From positions 994,501 to 1,058,500 of the forward strand of contig JANEZZ010000809.1 in the NCBI GenBank assembly GCA_026122225.1: a DNA stretch of 64,000 nucleotides, in the 5' to 3' direction. The translations under genes were made by a program, and so were the position numbers. The notes under the pieces are model-generated. The model was not told where the DNA came from and made no database searches. It worked only from the letters and a program-made list of their open reading frames with translations. Positions 10,755-21,154 of this stretch are shown piece after piece. Each line of letters begins with the position of its first letter. Position 1 is the first letter of the stretch. Origin of the DNA: Heloderma charlesbogerti. Taxonomy: Eukaryota; Chordata; Lepidosauria; Squamata; Helodermatidae.

Positions 10755-10945
10755 CAGGCGGTTGCCCAGTTGGGTTGTGCAAGCAGTTGCGCAGCCGGTT
10801 GCACGAGCAGGATGCACAACCAGTTGCACAATGGGTGCAAGCAGTTGTATAAGTTGTTGCACAAGTGGAATGCGCAACGGGTTGCGCAACAGGTTGCAGA
10901 AGCATAATGCACAACTGTTTGCGCAGCTGCACTTGTGCAAATATA
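10755..10945. repeat. GTTGCGCAAC-rich degenerate repeat block
   Basis: About 190 bp is built from variants of GTTGCGCAAC and GCACAACCAGTTGCAC: AGCAGTTGCGCAGCCGGTTG, GATGCACAACCAGTTGCAC, GTGGAATGCGCAACGGGTTG, GCGCAACAGGTTGCAG. The unit is itself palindromic. The long open frames here on both strands are products of this low-complexity structure, not genes. Confidence 0.75.
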
Positions 10946-11084
10946 ACTTTAGTGGGATTCATCTCTTGCGCATAGTTCAGAAGCTAGTTTCCGCTAGTGC
11001 AGTGTCATTTGTGCTGACAAAATGACACGGTTGGATGCTGCCCTTCGGGTCTAGCTTGTGAGAGGAATCTGACTGGCCACAGTT

Positions 11085-11145
11085 GGAAATGGAAAACTGG
11101 GTTAGATGGACTTTTGGTCTGATCCAGTAAGGTGATACTTGTGAT
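11085..11145 (+). mobile_element. CR1 3' tip
   Basis: CTGGGTTAGATGGACTTTTGG followed by TCTGATCCAGTAAGG is the last part of the CR1 3' end as seen at 61790-61840. Confidence 0.5.
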
Positions 11146-11184
11146 TGCGCATTAAGATCAGGGGGTGGACAACTTGTGACTACT

Positions 11185-11425
11185 ACAACTACATTTCTAC
11201 CCTGCCTTTTTCCCCTCTTGCAAGGAACCCAAGGCAGCTTACACAGTCCTCCTCCCCCTCTCCAGTTTATCCTCACAACAACCCTGTGAGGTAGATTAGG
11301 CTGAGAGTCAGTGACACACCCGTAGTCACCCAGTGAGCTTCATGGCCGAGTGGGGACTAGAACTCTGGGCTCCCAAGTCCCAGTCTGAGACACTAACCAC
11401 TGCAACACACTGGCTCTCTCGTTTA
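11185..11425 (-). mobile_element. Second-family SINE, full copy
   Basis: The block order is the same as at 7978: ACCCAAGGCAGCTTACACAG, CAACCCTGTGAGGTAGATTA, GTCACCCAGTGAGCTTCATG, then the complement of the tRNA head (AACCACTGCAACACACTGGC). Confidence 0.8.
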
Positions 11426-11447
11426 GAAATAGCCTAAACAAATAAGC

Positions 11448-11590
11448 CATGGCGGTGTGGTGTGTTGGATACAGTGCTAGACTAAGACTGGGGGACCTGG
11501 ATTCAGTATCCCACTCAGCCATGTAACTTGTAGGGTGACCTGGGGCCGGTTCATCATTCCCAGGATAACCTACTTTACAGACGTCTTCCA
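11448..11590 (+). mobile_element. Second-family SINE head, plus strand
   Basis: GGCGGTGTGGTGTGTTGGAT and GGACCTGGATTCAGTATCCC are the A-box and B-box regions of the tRNA-like head, followed by ACTCAGCCATG. It lies close to the oppositely oriented copy at 11185, so the two form an inverted pair. Confidence 0.65.
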
Positions 11591-11597
11591 TGTTCAG

Positions 11598-11990
11598 TGC
11601 AGAAGGCTGCAGCCAGAATTTTGACTGGGACCTCGTGACCTCTTATCTTATCAGCTGCAGTGGCTGCCAGTTTGTTTCCAAACGTGATTCTCGGTGCTGG
11701 TTGCCACCTTTAAAGCTTGAACAGCTTGGGAGCTGGCTACCTGAACGACGCTGTTCTCCGATGTGAACTTGCCTGTCCTTTAGGATCAGTTGCTGCACCC
11801 CCTCCTGCATGTGCCATTGTGTTCAAAGGTACAGTTGGCAGCAGTGCGTGCAAGGTCTTCTCAGTGGCAGCACCCCATCTGTGGAACTCGCTGCCCCAGG
11901 AGGTTAGGTCCTCCTCCTCTTTGGCTGTGCTCCATCAGCAAGTGACGACGTTTATCTTGGCTGGCTGGGGCATACTGGGATTTGTAGGTC
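11598..11990 (+). pseudogene. L2/CR1-clade LINE ORF2 C-terminal fragment
   Basis: Translation in shifting frames gives LQKAAARILTGT-like text and then an intact run with FSVAAPHLWNSLPQEVR at about 11860-11910. This is a diagnostic C-terminal motif of L2-like ORF2 proteins. The frame is broken more than once, so this is a dead copy. The 5' part including the reverse transcriptase domain is missing. Confidence 0.75.
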
Positions 11991-12104
11991 TTCTTTCTTA
12001 GTGTATGCACTGCTCTTGGGACAGTAGCACCCCCCCCCCCCGCAGTCACACTACCCACATTGCGGTCTTGGTGTTTAAGTCATGAAGCCCATAGACATAA
12101 AATC

Positions 12105-12210
12105 ATGGAATCATAGGGTGGGAAGGGGCCTACAAGACCATCGAGTCCAACCCTTTGCGCAGTGCAGGAAGCCTGATTCCCAGGCGGTCTCCCATCCATG
12201 AAGTCTCTTT
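12105..12210 (-). mobile_element. CR1 fragment of another subfamily
   Basis: AATCATGGAATCATAGGGTG, GGGCCTACAAGACCATCGAG and TCCAACCCTTTGCGCAGTGC are the reverse complement of the widespread amniote CR1 3' end. A second such piece is at 19446. Confidence 0.7.
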
Positions 12211-12289
12211 GATTAGAACCATGGCTGTATCTGGGCCTTCCCAGGGGCAAGTTCAACTGTCCCTTGCATGACTCTTCCTGATTCCTGAA

Positions 12290-13034
12290 GGCCAGAGGGC
12301 AGAATCAATGAGACCTTTGATCAGGAACTCAGCAGCCTGTGATCAGAAAATTGCACTAATTAAAGCTGGGGAAAGACACACAGTGATTTTTTGTCAAGGT
12401 GCTCCACAATGGCCCCTCATCAATCTCATGCCCTGTTCCTAACCTTCTGCCTGTTTTGACCTGTGTGTTCCATCGAACACCATATGTAAAAATCCACACA
12501 ACGCACCACCGTGGAAATGGACAACATTAAAATGTGCAAATTAGAGCTGCTCTGGCTTGTGATGCATGTACTCCTGGTGAGGGCCCGTGTTGCAGAGCAG
12601 ACCCTTTCAGCATGGGGAGGAAAACAGCTTTATTGATTAAGGGGGTGGCGGGGAGGAGGTAATCGCCGCCTTGCCTGGGGCGCCTCGATCGAGTTTCTTT
12701 GCCGCCACTCGCCATTCCAGCTGGAAAATTGGGTTAGGGACAAATAAATAAAGAACGAGAGTGCAGCAGCAGGAGGTTGACAGACAACCAGATGCTGACC
12801 CCCAAACACTGCCTCCCCGGGTTAAAAAAATACAAACCAAATGTCAAGCATCTCGCCCGTTTGTGGCTGCGAGGAAGCGTGTCGTGAACTTCACCTGCCT
12901 GCCACCCTAATTTCAGCCTGAAATGTGTGAAGGATTCTCAGGCTCTGCAGAGGAGGGGGCATGCCTGCGCACAGCACAATTGTCGGGCAGGTGGGTGGAA
13001 ACCAATTTTCCAATTGTTGATGTCCAAGGCTACA
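12290..13034. other. Unassigned non-coding DNA
   Basis: No gene or clear repeat. The segments 12345-12520 and 12700-12930 look repeat-free and could hold conserved elements; nothing more can be said from sequence alone. Confidence 0.35.
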
Positions 13035-14614
13035 CAGGCTCGTGGCTTATGCTAGGAATGAACAAGTATTTTGTTTCTGCTCTCAAAAATGTGCGAGCGT
13101 GTCCTGTTCAAACATGAGCGTGCAGGAGAACGCATTCTCCGAAAACGTTTTCAAATTCTCAGTCATGTGCTCACATTCGAAAAATATGCAAATTTTGACG
13201 AGGAAGTCCACAATTATGCAACTTTAAAAATGCACCCACCCTGTCCACCACTGCAATGCGCCCCCTGAGAGATTTTCTGAAATGAAATCCAGCCTTAGAG
13301 GTTGAGGGTGTTAGGCTTTGCTCAATCTCTTCCCCTATAGCCTCCCCCCCCCCCGCCACCCCAAATAATACTACAGAAGAAAGACTCTGGTGACTTCTCC
13401 AGGAGGAAGAATTGCCCCCATTCAGACTCCTAGGTTTGTCCCCCTCATTCAGTGGAGATGGAGGAAACAGTGAGTCTGTGGTTATAGAAACATGGAAGGA
13501 TTGATCTTTTCTCAGCTTGCTATTCATGCGTGCGTGTTGCATTAAACCCAATAGGCATTTGCCATCGGATCTGTAGTTTTCCCATGTGGTCAGTTCATAA
13601 AGAGACAGGAAGCGAATACAACCTTTGCTAGACAGAAAGAGAATGAAGATCGGGGAGGATGCTTCTTGTGGCCTGCAAGTGGCAGAAAAATAACCAATCC
13701 TCCCTCTACGCCATGCCGTGCTGTACTTCAGTTGAGCAGCTATCCCCCAAGTGGTGTGCCGAGGCACAATTATGCCACTAACGAACTGCCTGGCTTTCTG
13801 CATGAAAAATAAATAGCTGAAAAATCCCATGAGCCCAACCTAGTATCCATAGAGGAGGCTGCCTGCAGCATCTCTGCATGATTTTGTGCCTCAGACCTTG
13901 CCTGCTTCTAATTGACTTCCCCTGGGGGTGGGGTGTCAAACCCAGTGCAGGTTTTCTTTGGGCCTCCCAGTTTGCTCCTGGAGAGATGTGATGGGGAACC
14001 TCCTCCTTCTGCCATATCTCTGCATGCCTGGTTGCTCAGGGATTGCCTCCTTCCACTCGGGAGGCATGCCCAGAACAGCAACTCACACAGAAGTACAGCA
14101 GATGCTCTCCCTTGTGCGTGGGCAAAAGCTTTCTCTGATCCTTTTCCTCATGTAAGAGTTGACGTGTGCCTCCAGGGTGGGGTGGGATTGTTGACTCAGC
14201 TGTGGGAAGTTTGGGAAACATTGTGACAAGAAAGCATAAATAGGCCTCTTTGAATGAGTGGGGTAGAACTCAGTGGCAGTCTTGGGGCATAATTTAACCT
14301 AAAGAAGTTATGGCATTGGGGTCTGCTTTCCTTCCAGTGGTGCCCCGATCGGAATACTTGGAAGGCAGTTTCAGCTGTCTGATTCTGCTTCAGCATTTCC
14401 AACTCTGGAGAGAACCAGACGGCCACATGACTTGTTCCATTCCTCCCCCAGCTGTGCGGAACGCATCAAAGGCATAGTTCCGCTGTCTCCCCCCCGCCAC
14501 CTTCCCTTCCAGGTGAGGCAGTCAAGGGTGGCGGCTGCAGTCTGGCTCCCTTCTCTCCATGGAAAACTAGGCCATACAAAGCTCGGAGCCATGATGCCCT
14601 TGTAATCTGTATTA
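13035..14614. other. Unassigned, partly degraded repeats
   Basis: At 13035-13240 the text (AAAATGTGCGAGCG, TCGAAAAATATGCAAATTTTG) resembles the interior of TAGGGATGT-type elements. At 13248-13305 AATGCGCCCCCTGAGAGATT is a scrap of the GGGCCAAAT-type MITE. A 219-codon open frame on the minus strand (13171-13830) crosses these pieces and shows no recognisable domain. Confidence 0.3.
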
Positions 14615-14880
14615 ATAGGGGTGTACAACAATTTTCGTTCAGTTCATTAAACATCAGAACTTGCCCTGTTCCCCCCCCCCCCAACTAATGCAAATACGAG
14701 TGCATTTTTCGGGCAAAGCTCACAAAGTCCTGAGCTAGTTTGCAATCATGTTCGAAAAATGTGCCTGTTAGAAAACCGCACATTTTTAAAATGTGCAGTT
14801 TGGGGGGAAAGTACGCATTTTCACGTTTTAGTCACTGGGGGGGGGGATGCATGCATTTGGGTTCGTGCTTTTAAAAAGTA
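14615..14880 (+). mobile_element. Probable TAGGGATGT-type element, partial
   Basis: It starts TAGGGGTGTACAACAATTTTC and contains GTTCGAAAAATGTGCC and AAAATGTGCAGTTTGG, similar in style to the three complete copies at 45859, 48326 and 54685. The right terminus is not found. Confidence 0.4.
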
Positions 14881-15003
14881 GCACTTCAGGGGTAAATGTT
14901 CTGGGCAGCTCTTCTTCTATTCGCAGGGAGTGTTTCCCACAAAGATTAAAAAAGAAATGGTACCCTTCCTCCACAGCATGAGGGAGTGCAGTATATTGTG
15001 TGT

Positions 15004-15185
15004 AGGGAGCTGCCTTATACCAAGTCAATCCTTGGTCTGTCTAGCTCAATATTGTCTATATTGACTGGCAGCAATGGCTCTCCAGGCAGGAGTTTTTACC
15101 AGCCCTTCCTGGAGATGCGAGGAATTGAACCTGGGACCTTTTGCATGCTACGCAGAGCTACAACCCTTTCCTCTTTCTGCCACCT
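15004..15185 (-). mobile_element. tRNA-Ala-like SINE, near complete
   Basis: GGGAGCTGCCTTATACCAAG, GGTCTGTCTAGCTCAATATTG, TTGACTGGCAGCAATGGCTC and GAATTGAACCTGGGACCTTT appear in the standard order for this family on the minus strand. Confidence 0.85.
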
Positions 15186-15379
15186 TATTCTGTTGCGTGT
15201 GTGGACAAAATTGCCCATAGAGGCAACTGAGAGGACTGATGCATTGCTTTACACAACACGTGACTTAGGGAATTCAGTGCTGTGTGTTTGTGTGATGATG
15301 ATGGCCAGAAGAGGCTTAGATGGGGATTTCAAAAATTCATGGAGGCTCTCCTCCAACTGCCTCCTCCATCTGGAGGATG

Positions 15380-15460
15380 GCAACAAGGGAGAGGGCCTTC
15401 CTGGTGGCCCCCTTATTGTGGAATTCTCTCCCCAGTGAGGCCTGCCTGGCGCCAACATTG
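15380..15460 (+). mobile_element. L2-like LINE scrap
   Basis: GAGGGCCTTCCTGGTGGCCC then TTGTGGAATTCTCTCCCCAG matches the VALWNSLP-type region of L2-like ORF2. Confidence 0.45.
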
Positions 15461-15525
15461 TCGTCTTCAGATTCCCCCAGTTGCTAGGGAATCTTCATGT
15501 CCTGCTCATGGGCATCTGACTAATC

Positions 15526-16526
15526 CAGGGGTCCCAACGTGGCACCTGCGGGTGCCATGGTGCCTGCAGACACCTCCAATGGTGCCCCTGAATGGTCCCC
15601 AATGCAATGCCCGTGGGCACCCGATTTTTAATTTTTAAAATCTTCCCCTCAATTATTTTAATATACATACATGGATTTGTGTGAAATGCATGCAACTTTC
15701 TGGCAATTATACATGGGTTTCAGCAAAAGTGGACCAAATAGCCAAATAAGTATCCATTTGAAAGTGCAGTCTATATGCCACCCATTTATTTATTAATTAG
15801 ATTTATTAGCTGCCCATCTGGCCGGCTACCCAGCCACTCTAGGTGGCATACAATACAAATAACAACACGAAATACAACAAATTTACATAATCAACTGAAC
15901 AAAACAACATTACTCTAAAAAAACAAAAAACCCCAACAACAACATCCTAATCCACCCCAAATGCCTGCCTGAACAGCCAGATTTTCAAAGCCTGGCAGAA
16001 GCTCATCAAAGAATATTTGATATTCTTAAATATTTGCTCATCCGTTCAAATATTGAGAGCATTGTAAAGTCTTCAATTCATTGCATTATAGGAGGTGAGC
16101 ATTTATCCTTCCAATGTTGTAATATCAGTCTTTTAGCTGCCAAAAGCGTGCAAGTAAATAATTTTTAAAAGAGTGTACATCAGACATTAAAGACTGTTCC
16201 AGTACAAAATTTTTCTATGTAATAACCTCCTCCCCCAAAGAAGAAACTACTGGACATTGACAAAACATATGTTTAACAGAAGCATTGGCTGTATTGTACG
16301 GCCAGCAATTAGTTAAATTAGACAATCCCTTATTAAAGAGATGTTGCCGGTTCTGATAGACATGAAACAAAAGTTTTGCTGAATAAGACGCAGCCTAAGA
16401 TCCATCGATGCGACAGGTGGGCACCCAAAATGGCGATCCACTGATGAGGCATTTTGTGGTGGTGCCCACAGTAGTATCTCAAATTCCCAGATGTGTCCAA
16501 GGGCCCCAAAAGGTTGGACACCCCTG
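15526..16526. mobile_element. Long hAT-like element, about 1 kb
   Basis: The left end CAGGGGTCCCAACG and the right end GGTTGGACACCCCTG are inverted copies. Flanks GACTAATC (15518-15525) and GACTAGAC (16527-16534) agree at six of eight bases. The interior shares long colinear blocks with 19965-20747 and with 41931-42452: AATATACATACATGG, TAATATCAGTCTTTTAGCTG, AAGAAACTACTGGACATTG. No transposase frame is visible. A LINE fragment is inserted at about 15781-16015. Confidence 0.8.
15781..16015 (-). mobile_element. LINE 3' fragment inside the hAT-like element
   Basis: The text CCATTTATTTATTAATTAG then GCCCATCTGGCCGGCTACCC and ATTTTCAAAGCCTGGCAG is absent from the homologous copy at 19965. Reverse-complemented it reads as a LINE tail (GCCAGATGGGCAGCTAATAA). 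It is therefore a later insertion into the older element. Confidence 0.65.
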
Positions 16527-16539
16527 GACTAGACCCTGT

Positions 16540-16607
16540 AGGAAGCAGGGTGCCCAAATAGATGGACCTTTGGCCTGTTCCAGTAGAGCTCTTCTTATGC
16601 TCTGAAT
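16540..16607 (+). mobile_element. CR1 3' tip
   Basis: ATAGATGGACCTTTGGCCTG, TTCCAGTAGAGCTCTTC and TTATGCTCTGAA match the last bases of CR1 as at 61800-61856. Confidence 0.6.
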
Positions 16608-16614
16608 TCATTTT

Positions 16615-16965
16615 AAGAACCTTTTCAGTGGTGGTGCTCCCGTTGTAGAAAGCTGTCCCCAGAGAAGCTTGCCCGATACCTGCATTGTGGTCTTTTTGGT
16701 GCCGAGGGAAAGAGTGGTTTATTCCTCCAGGCTTTTTAGTCCTTCAGTTTGTAAAATTGCATTGGTATGTGTTTTTAGGTTTTTGCATGCTGCTGCTATC
16801 CTGGTTTTTTTTAACCTTGGTTTTATTCTGTTTTAAACTTGGAGGTTTCCATATTATGCTTTACTGTGTTATTGTCTTTTATGGTTTTAAGTTTTGTTTT
16901 GTGAACAAAAAGCGCCAGAGAGCTTTGGCAATTGGGTGGTATAAAAATGTAATAAGTCAATAATT
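16615..16965 (+). mobile_element. L2-like LINE 3' end
   Basis: The decayed ORF end (CTGTCCCCAGAGAAGCTTGC) is followed by a long T-rich 3' untranslated-like region, and the terminus GGCAATTGGGTGGTATAAAA then ATGTAATAAGTCAATAA is a typical LINE tail. Confidence 0.55.
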
Positions 16966-17683
16966 GTGGGCACGCTTCCACAGTTGTGATCCACACACTG
17001 TGGATCAATTTGGAGCACAGAGTAGTATTTTCTTGTGGGTTTGGCACATGCATTCTTTCTGCGTCTCTGCAACTGGCATACACCACCGCGCTAGCAAGCC
17101 CTTGGGTTACTGTGCATTGCTTTTGCTCAAGGAATCAATAGCTGTCAGGGGCCTGATGCAGCACCAGCTTGAACTAATACTTGGGAGGCCCTTTATTTAT
17201 TCAACTCTCTATTGATCTGTTGAGCGTGGACTATGGACTTGGGCTGTGGCTTTGGGGTTACATTTCTGCATTTCAGAAATGCAGATTGTGCCATTGTGCA
17301 AGGAGTGCAGCTTCTCAGGAATTTCAGCTTTTGTTTAAAACATCGACACAAGTTTCTAGCCCCTATGGCTGCAAAGGTACGTTTGGAAGTGTGTGGCAAT
17401 GCTTGGTAGAATCTGAAAATGTCAGAGGATTGGTTGAATATGATTTCTTCCCCCTAGAGGTCAGGAGGTGGGGTTTTAATGTTCCCTGTACCTACTTGCC
17501 CCTCCCCACACTTACCAGGAGATTATCCAAAATAGTAAACATTGCAGGATGAATCTATGCAAGATAAATAAAGCTGTGCAAAGGTACTTAATTTGCAGAG
17601 TGCACATGCATGTTTCAGAGTTCGGTGTCCTGAGAGGCTAAGCTAGCAGGCCAAACCTATATCAGGTTTTCTTTCATCAGGGC
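16966..17683. other. Unassigned non-coding DNA
   Basis: No gene or clear repeat. A short palindrome CATTTCTGCATTTCAGAAATG lies near 17260-17281. Confidence 0.35.
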
Positions 17684-17795
17684 GTCCTGTTGTTGTTGTT
17701 CAGTCGTTCAGTCATGTCCGACTCTTTGTGACCCCATGGACCACAGCATGCCAGGCCTTCCTGTCCTGCGCTCTCTCCCGGAGTGTGCTCAAGTC
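17684..17795 (-). mobile_element. BovB LINE 3' end, truncated
   Basis: On the minus strand this encodes the last residues of the BovB ORF2 (LSTLRERAQDRKAW, then VVHGVTKSRT) and the short 3' end with repeated AACAACA. The plus strand reads TTGTTGTTCAGTCGTTCAGT and GACTCTTTGTGACCCCATGG. It matches 61267-61366 closely. GTCCTG occurs at both edges and may be a short target duplication. Confidence 0.9.
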
Positions 17796-18099
17796 CTGCC
17801 TGCATACAAATTGGTAGGGCAGGTCCTGGAGCCATGCAGAAGAGAGAGAGGGGGGGGGGGAATCCCCATCCACCTACAGGGACAAAATTTGTTTCCGTCT
17901 CCACAATCATAATTGAATTATACAAATTACATCATGTATACATCCTTTCCCCCCTTTCATTCTACTAGTCCTCAGGAGGGGCAAGGAGCAGTGTGAAATC
18001 CTGGAGTCTTCCCCCAGTCTGGAGTCAGCCCCACTGCTCTCCCACTCTGGCATTTCTTCATGAAAACGTAGCTTTTTTAGGATACCGGATTCTGCACCT

Positions 18100-18305
18100 A
18101 GTTTTGTTGTCTTTATTAATTGTCTCAAGGACCCCAAGGCAACATACATGGACGTTCCTCCATTTTATCCTCGCATTAACCCTGTGAGGTAGGTTGGGTT
18201 AAGAGAGTGAGACTGGCTGAAGGTCACTGTGGGAAGCTGAGTGAGGATTCAAACACAAACCTCCCAGTCAATATCTTACTGTTCCACTGTCCCAGCCTCC
18301 CCTGC
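18100..18305 (-). mobile_element. Second-family SINE
   Basis: ACCCCAAGGCAACATACATG, TTAACCCTGTGAGGTAGGTTG and TGAGTGAGGATTCAAACAC follow the family order. The tRNA head complement is degraded (ATCTTACTGTTCCACTGTCC). Confidence 0.7.
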
Positions 18306-18359
18306 ACCATATATCTATCTGTTCGTTTTTATTAAATTAAATTCTGCATGTGTGAGCTA

Positions 18360-18760
18360 CTTTGAGGAAGGGCTAGATGTCAGTGATAGAGCACTTACTT
18401 AGCATGCAGAAGGTCACAGATTCATGAGCACGGGAATCTTACTTCTTTTTTAGGGGAAGGACAATAGCTCAGTGGTAGAGAGGATGTGCTTCGCAAGGAG
18501 ACGGTCCCAGGTTCAGTTCCTGACATCTCTAGCTAGGACTGAGAAAGATCCCTGCTTGAAACCCTGGAGAGCCGCTGCCAGTCATTGAGCTAGATGGACC
18601 AAGGGTCTAACTCTGTATAAAGTACCTTCCTATGTTCCTGTTTAAATCAGCCCTTTGTTCAGAACCATAAGGACTGGAATCTTACTTCATTTTTAAGGGA
18701 AGGACCATAGCTCAGTGGTAGAGTCAATACTGAGCTAGATAGACCAAGGAGTGCAGTGCC
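18360..18760 (+). mobile_element. Composite array of tRNA-Ala-like SINE units
   Basis: Three tRNA-like heads lie in direct order. The first (18366-18430) is head only, with GATAGAGCACTTACTTAGC. The second (18456-18640) is complete, with A box TAGCTCAGTGG, B box GGTTCAGTTCC and a body ending GTCTAACTCTGTATAAAG. The third (18690-18760) joins its A-box region straight to GAGCTAGATAGACCAAGG and has lost most of its middle. A linker, GGACTGGAATCTTACTTC, precedes the third unit and in shorter form the second. The same linker precedes the second unit of the pair at 43580-43948. Confidence 0.8.
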
Positions 18761-19445
18761 TTCCCCTGCTGCCAGTTGGATCAGAAAGACTGATGGAAGC
18801 AAAACAACCACCACCCCACAATGCCCTGGGCCCTTTCTGCCATCTCCACTCTGCTCTCGGTTCTTATCCAACAGTTCCACCCATATGCCATGTGGGTTCC
18901 TGTAGAGCCAGCGTGAGGTCAGCCAAAGGCCTGTGAAGTCTGCCTCCCCTCACTCCCCCCCCCCGCACCTCCCCAGGCCCTTTCTGCGCCTTCTTGACTC
19001 TCTCTCCCCGTCGTCGTAGTCGTCTGTGCGAATGTGTGAAGACACTTGCGTCGCTAATGACTCCTAAATATAGCAGCTGTTCCGTGCACCTGTTAAGCTG
19101 TCAAATGACGGCGTGGCCTAGCCAGTCTCGCTTTTTGTTCGAGTGGCTGGGTTTTGCTCGCCAGTGGCGTGGTGAATTCCCCAAGGAGGGCCCGAAAGCA
19201 CTTTGGAAAATGAGCGCTGGGCCGAGAGGTGGAATGCTAATGAGAGCCAGCAAAAATCCCTTTGCATTTTGCAAAGGGAGCCCTTTGGAGGGTTGGCCTT
19301 GTTGAAACGGTTTCCTTTATTCCTTCACCTTTCCTCTTGTCTCTTTCTCTTGGGAGAGGCACCGAGCACTTTGAAGTATGTCCTAAATGCCTTTGAAACA
19401 TCATCCTGGGAAATTCAGCAAGGGATAATGAAGGAAGTGAAATTA
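18761..19445. other. Unassigned; candidate conserved element
   Basis: Repeat-free. The part 19000-19260 is relatively CpG-rich with CGTCGTCGTAGTCGTCTGTG and GTCAAATGACGGCGTGGCC. It could be regulatory; no open frame there looks coding. Confidence 0.35.
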
Positions 19446-19535
19446 AGAATCATAACATTTTTGACTTGGAAGGGACCTTGGAGGTCATTTAGTCCCACCC
19501 CCTGTTCGGTGAAGGAAATCACGGTTGCAGTGCAG
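19446..19535 (-). mobile_element. CR1 fragment
   Basis: AGAATCATAACATTTTTGAC, TTGGAAGGGACCTTGGAGG and GTCATTTAGTCCCACCCCC are the reverse complement of the amniote CR1 3' region, as at 12105. Confidence 0.7.
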
Positions 19536-19604
19536 CTACTTCTGGGGTGAAAAACATCCCTTGTTGTATTCTACCACTGAGGGTGAGAGAAAGAACTGTG
19601 TATT

Positions 19605-19815
19605 CTTATTTATCATGTTAGTAACCCACCTCCTGGAAGGAGCTCATGGCAGAACACATGGGGGCTATGTCATCTCCCCGCTGCACAGTGCCATACTCAT
19701 AAATCAGTGGGGTGGGGTAGGGTGAGAGGTGGTCACCCAGTGAGTTCCCTGACTGCATGGGAACATGATCCAGCATCCACGCTTGCTGTTGAATCTGCTG
19801 CGTAGGCCTAGCTTG
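19605..19815 (-). mobile_element. Degraded second-family SINE
   Basis: GGTCACCCAGTGAGTTCCCTG and GCATGGGAACATGATCCAGC hold the position of the second SINE family's body and head complement, but divergence is high. Confidence 0.4.
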
Positions 19816-19829
19816 AGACTCTGGGTGCT

Positions 19830-19920
19830 TCCAGATGAGGCTTTGATTGTGCAATCACCCTGTCTTATTCATGGAATTTATGGTGGGGGGGGTCCAGATG
19901 TCACTGTCTGCCATTTGTAA
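19830..19920 (+). mobile_element. GTGCTTCCAGA-type element, left end
   Basis: GGGTGCTTCCAGATGAGGCTT, CAATCACCCTGTCTTATTCATGG and GTCTGCCATTTGTAACT repeat the order seen at 1399. Confidence 0.6.
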
Positions 19921-19964
19921 CTAGGGGCCTGGGTAGGCCTGGGCCCAGGATCTATTCCCTAGAG

Positions 19965-20747
19965 TAGAGGTCCCCTTTCTGGCGCCTGCTGGCACCTCCA
20001 GTGGTGCCGGTTGGGTCCTCAACGTGGTGCCTGCGGGCATCTGACAGTATATGTTTTAATTTTAAAAAAAAATCCCCATTTTTAAAATATACATACATGG
20101 ATTTCTATGAAATGCATACAACTTTCTAGCAATTATTCATGTGCTGCAACAAAGGTGGAACAAATATCCAAATAAGTACCCATTTGAAGGTGATGCCTAT
20201 ATGCCACCCTTTAAAATACTAAAAGCGTTGTAAGGTCCTCAATCCATTGCATGATAGGAGGTAAGTATTTATCCTTCCAGTGTTGTAATATCAGTCTTTT
20301 ACCTGTCAGGAGGGTGCAGAGAATCCATTTATGCTGACCATTTGTTAATTGCTATGAAGCAGGTAAATAAATTAAAAGAGAGTGTGTATCAGTTAATATT
20401 AAAGACTGTTCCAGGACAAATTTTTTCTGTGCAATAACCTCCCCCACAAAAAGAAGCAACTACTGGACATGGCCAAAATATACTTTTAAAAGAAGCATTA
20501 GCTGCATTGCACCACCATTAGCTGTATTGCATAACCAATTAAACAATCCCTTATTAAAGAGTTGTTACAGTGTCCAATAGACACGAAGCAAAAGTTTGTG
20601 CTGAATAAGATGCAGCCTAAGATCCATAAATACGACAGGTCAATGCCAAAGCGACGATCCATTGGTTAGGCATTTTGTGCTTGTGCCCACAGCAGTGTCT
20701 CAAATTCCCAAATGCACCCACAGTTCCAAAAAGGTTGGGGATCCCTG
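19965..20747. mobile_element. Long hAT-like element with 8 bp duplication
   Basis: The right end GGTTGGGGATCCCTG is an inverted copy of a decayed left end TAGAGGTCCCC. Flanks CCCTAGAG (19957-19964) and CCCTACAG (20748-20755) match at seven of eight bases. The body is colinear with 15526-16526 but lacks the LINE fragment seen there, so this copy shows the unbroken structure. About 783 bp with no transposase frame. Confidence 0.85.
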
Positions 20748-20934
20748 CCCTACAGCCCTGAGATTCCATTGGTGTCAGTGGAGGTTTTCCCCTCCCCTGC
20801 TTAATTGCGATGGAGGAGGAAATTTTCAAACGGGATTGCAGCTAGGTAGGTTAGGGTTAACCCTCCCCTTCCCACATGCTGCAACAGCCCCCACCTTAAA
20901 GAAATCTCTCCCTGCACCGTAATTCAGCTTAGAA

Positions 20935-21150
20935 GGCACTTTTCCCATTGGTTTAAGATGATCTGGGGCAGGTACAAATTAATCAAATTTATTTTATATG
21001 AGAGGATTTGATGAGAAATTAATTGGCTGCCTTTGCCACCTGTGAAATTTAAATAAATCCTAGCAATTATTTTTAAATTTGCCTGTATACATAGATGTTA
21101 GCAGAAACAATTTTTATGCAGATATCTGTCATTTGATCCTGGGACCCAAA
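20935..21150. other. AT-rich candidate conserved element
   Basis: Repeat-free with dense ATTA/TAAT cores (AAATTAATCAAATTTATTTT, GAGAAATTAATTGGCTGCC). The density recalls homeodomain-bound enhancers; there is no sequence proof. Confidence 0.3.
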
Positions 21151-21154
21151 TCTT

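Noticed and set aside
10615..10962. 115-codon minus-strand frame rich in Cys, Thr and Ala
   Set aside because: It is the translation of the GTTGCGCAAC repeat block.
13171..13830. 219-codon open frame on the minus strand
   Set aside because: No recognisable domain, no splice context, and it crosses scraps of DNA-transposon sequence. Chance open frame.
18456..18530. Possible tRNA-Ala gene
   Set aside because: A and B boxes are present but the acceptor and anticodon stems do not pair well, and the head is fused to a SINE body found at many loci.
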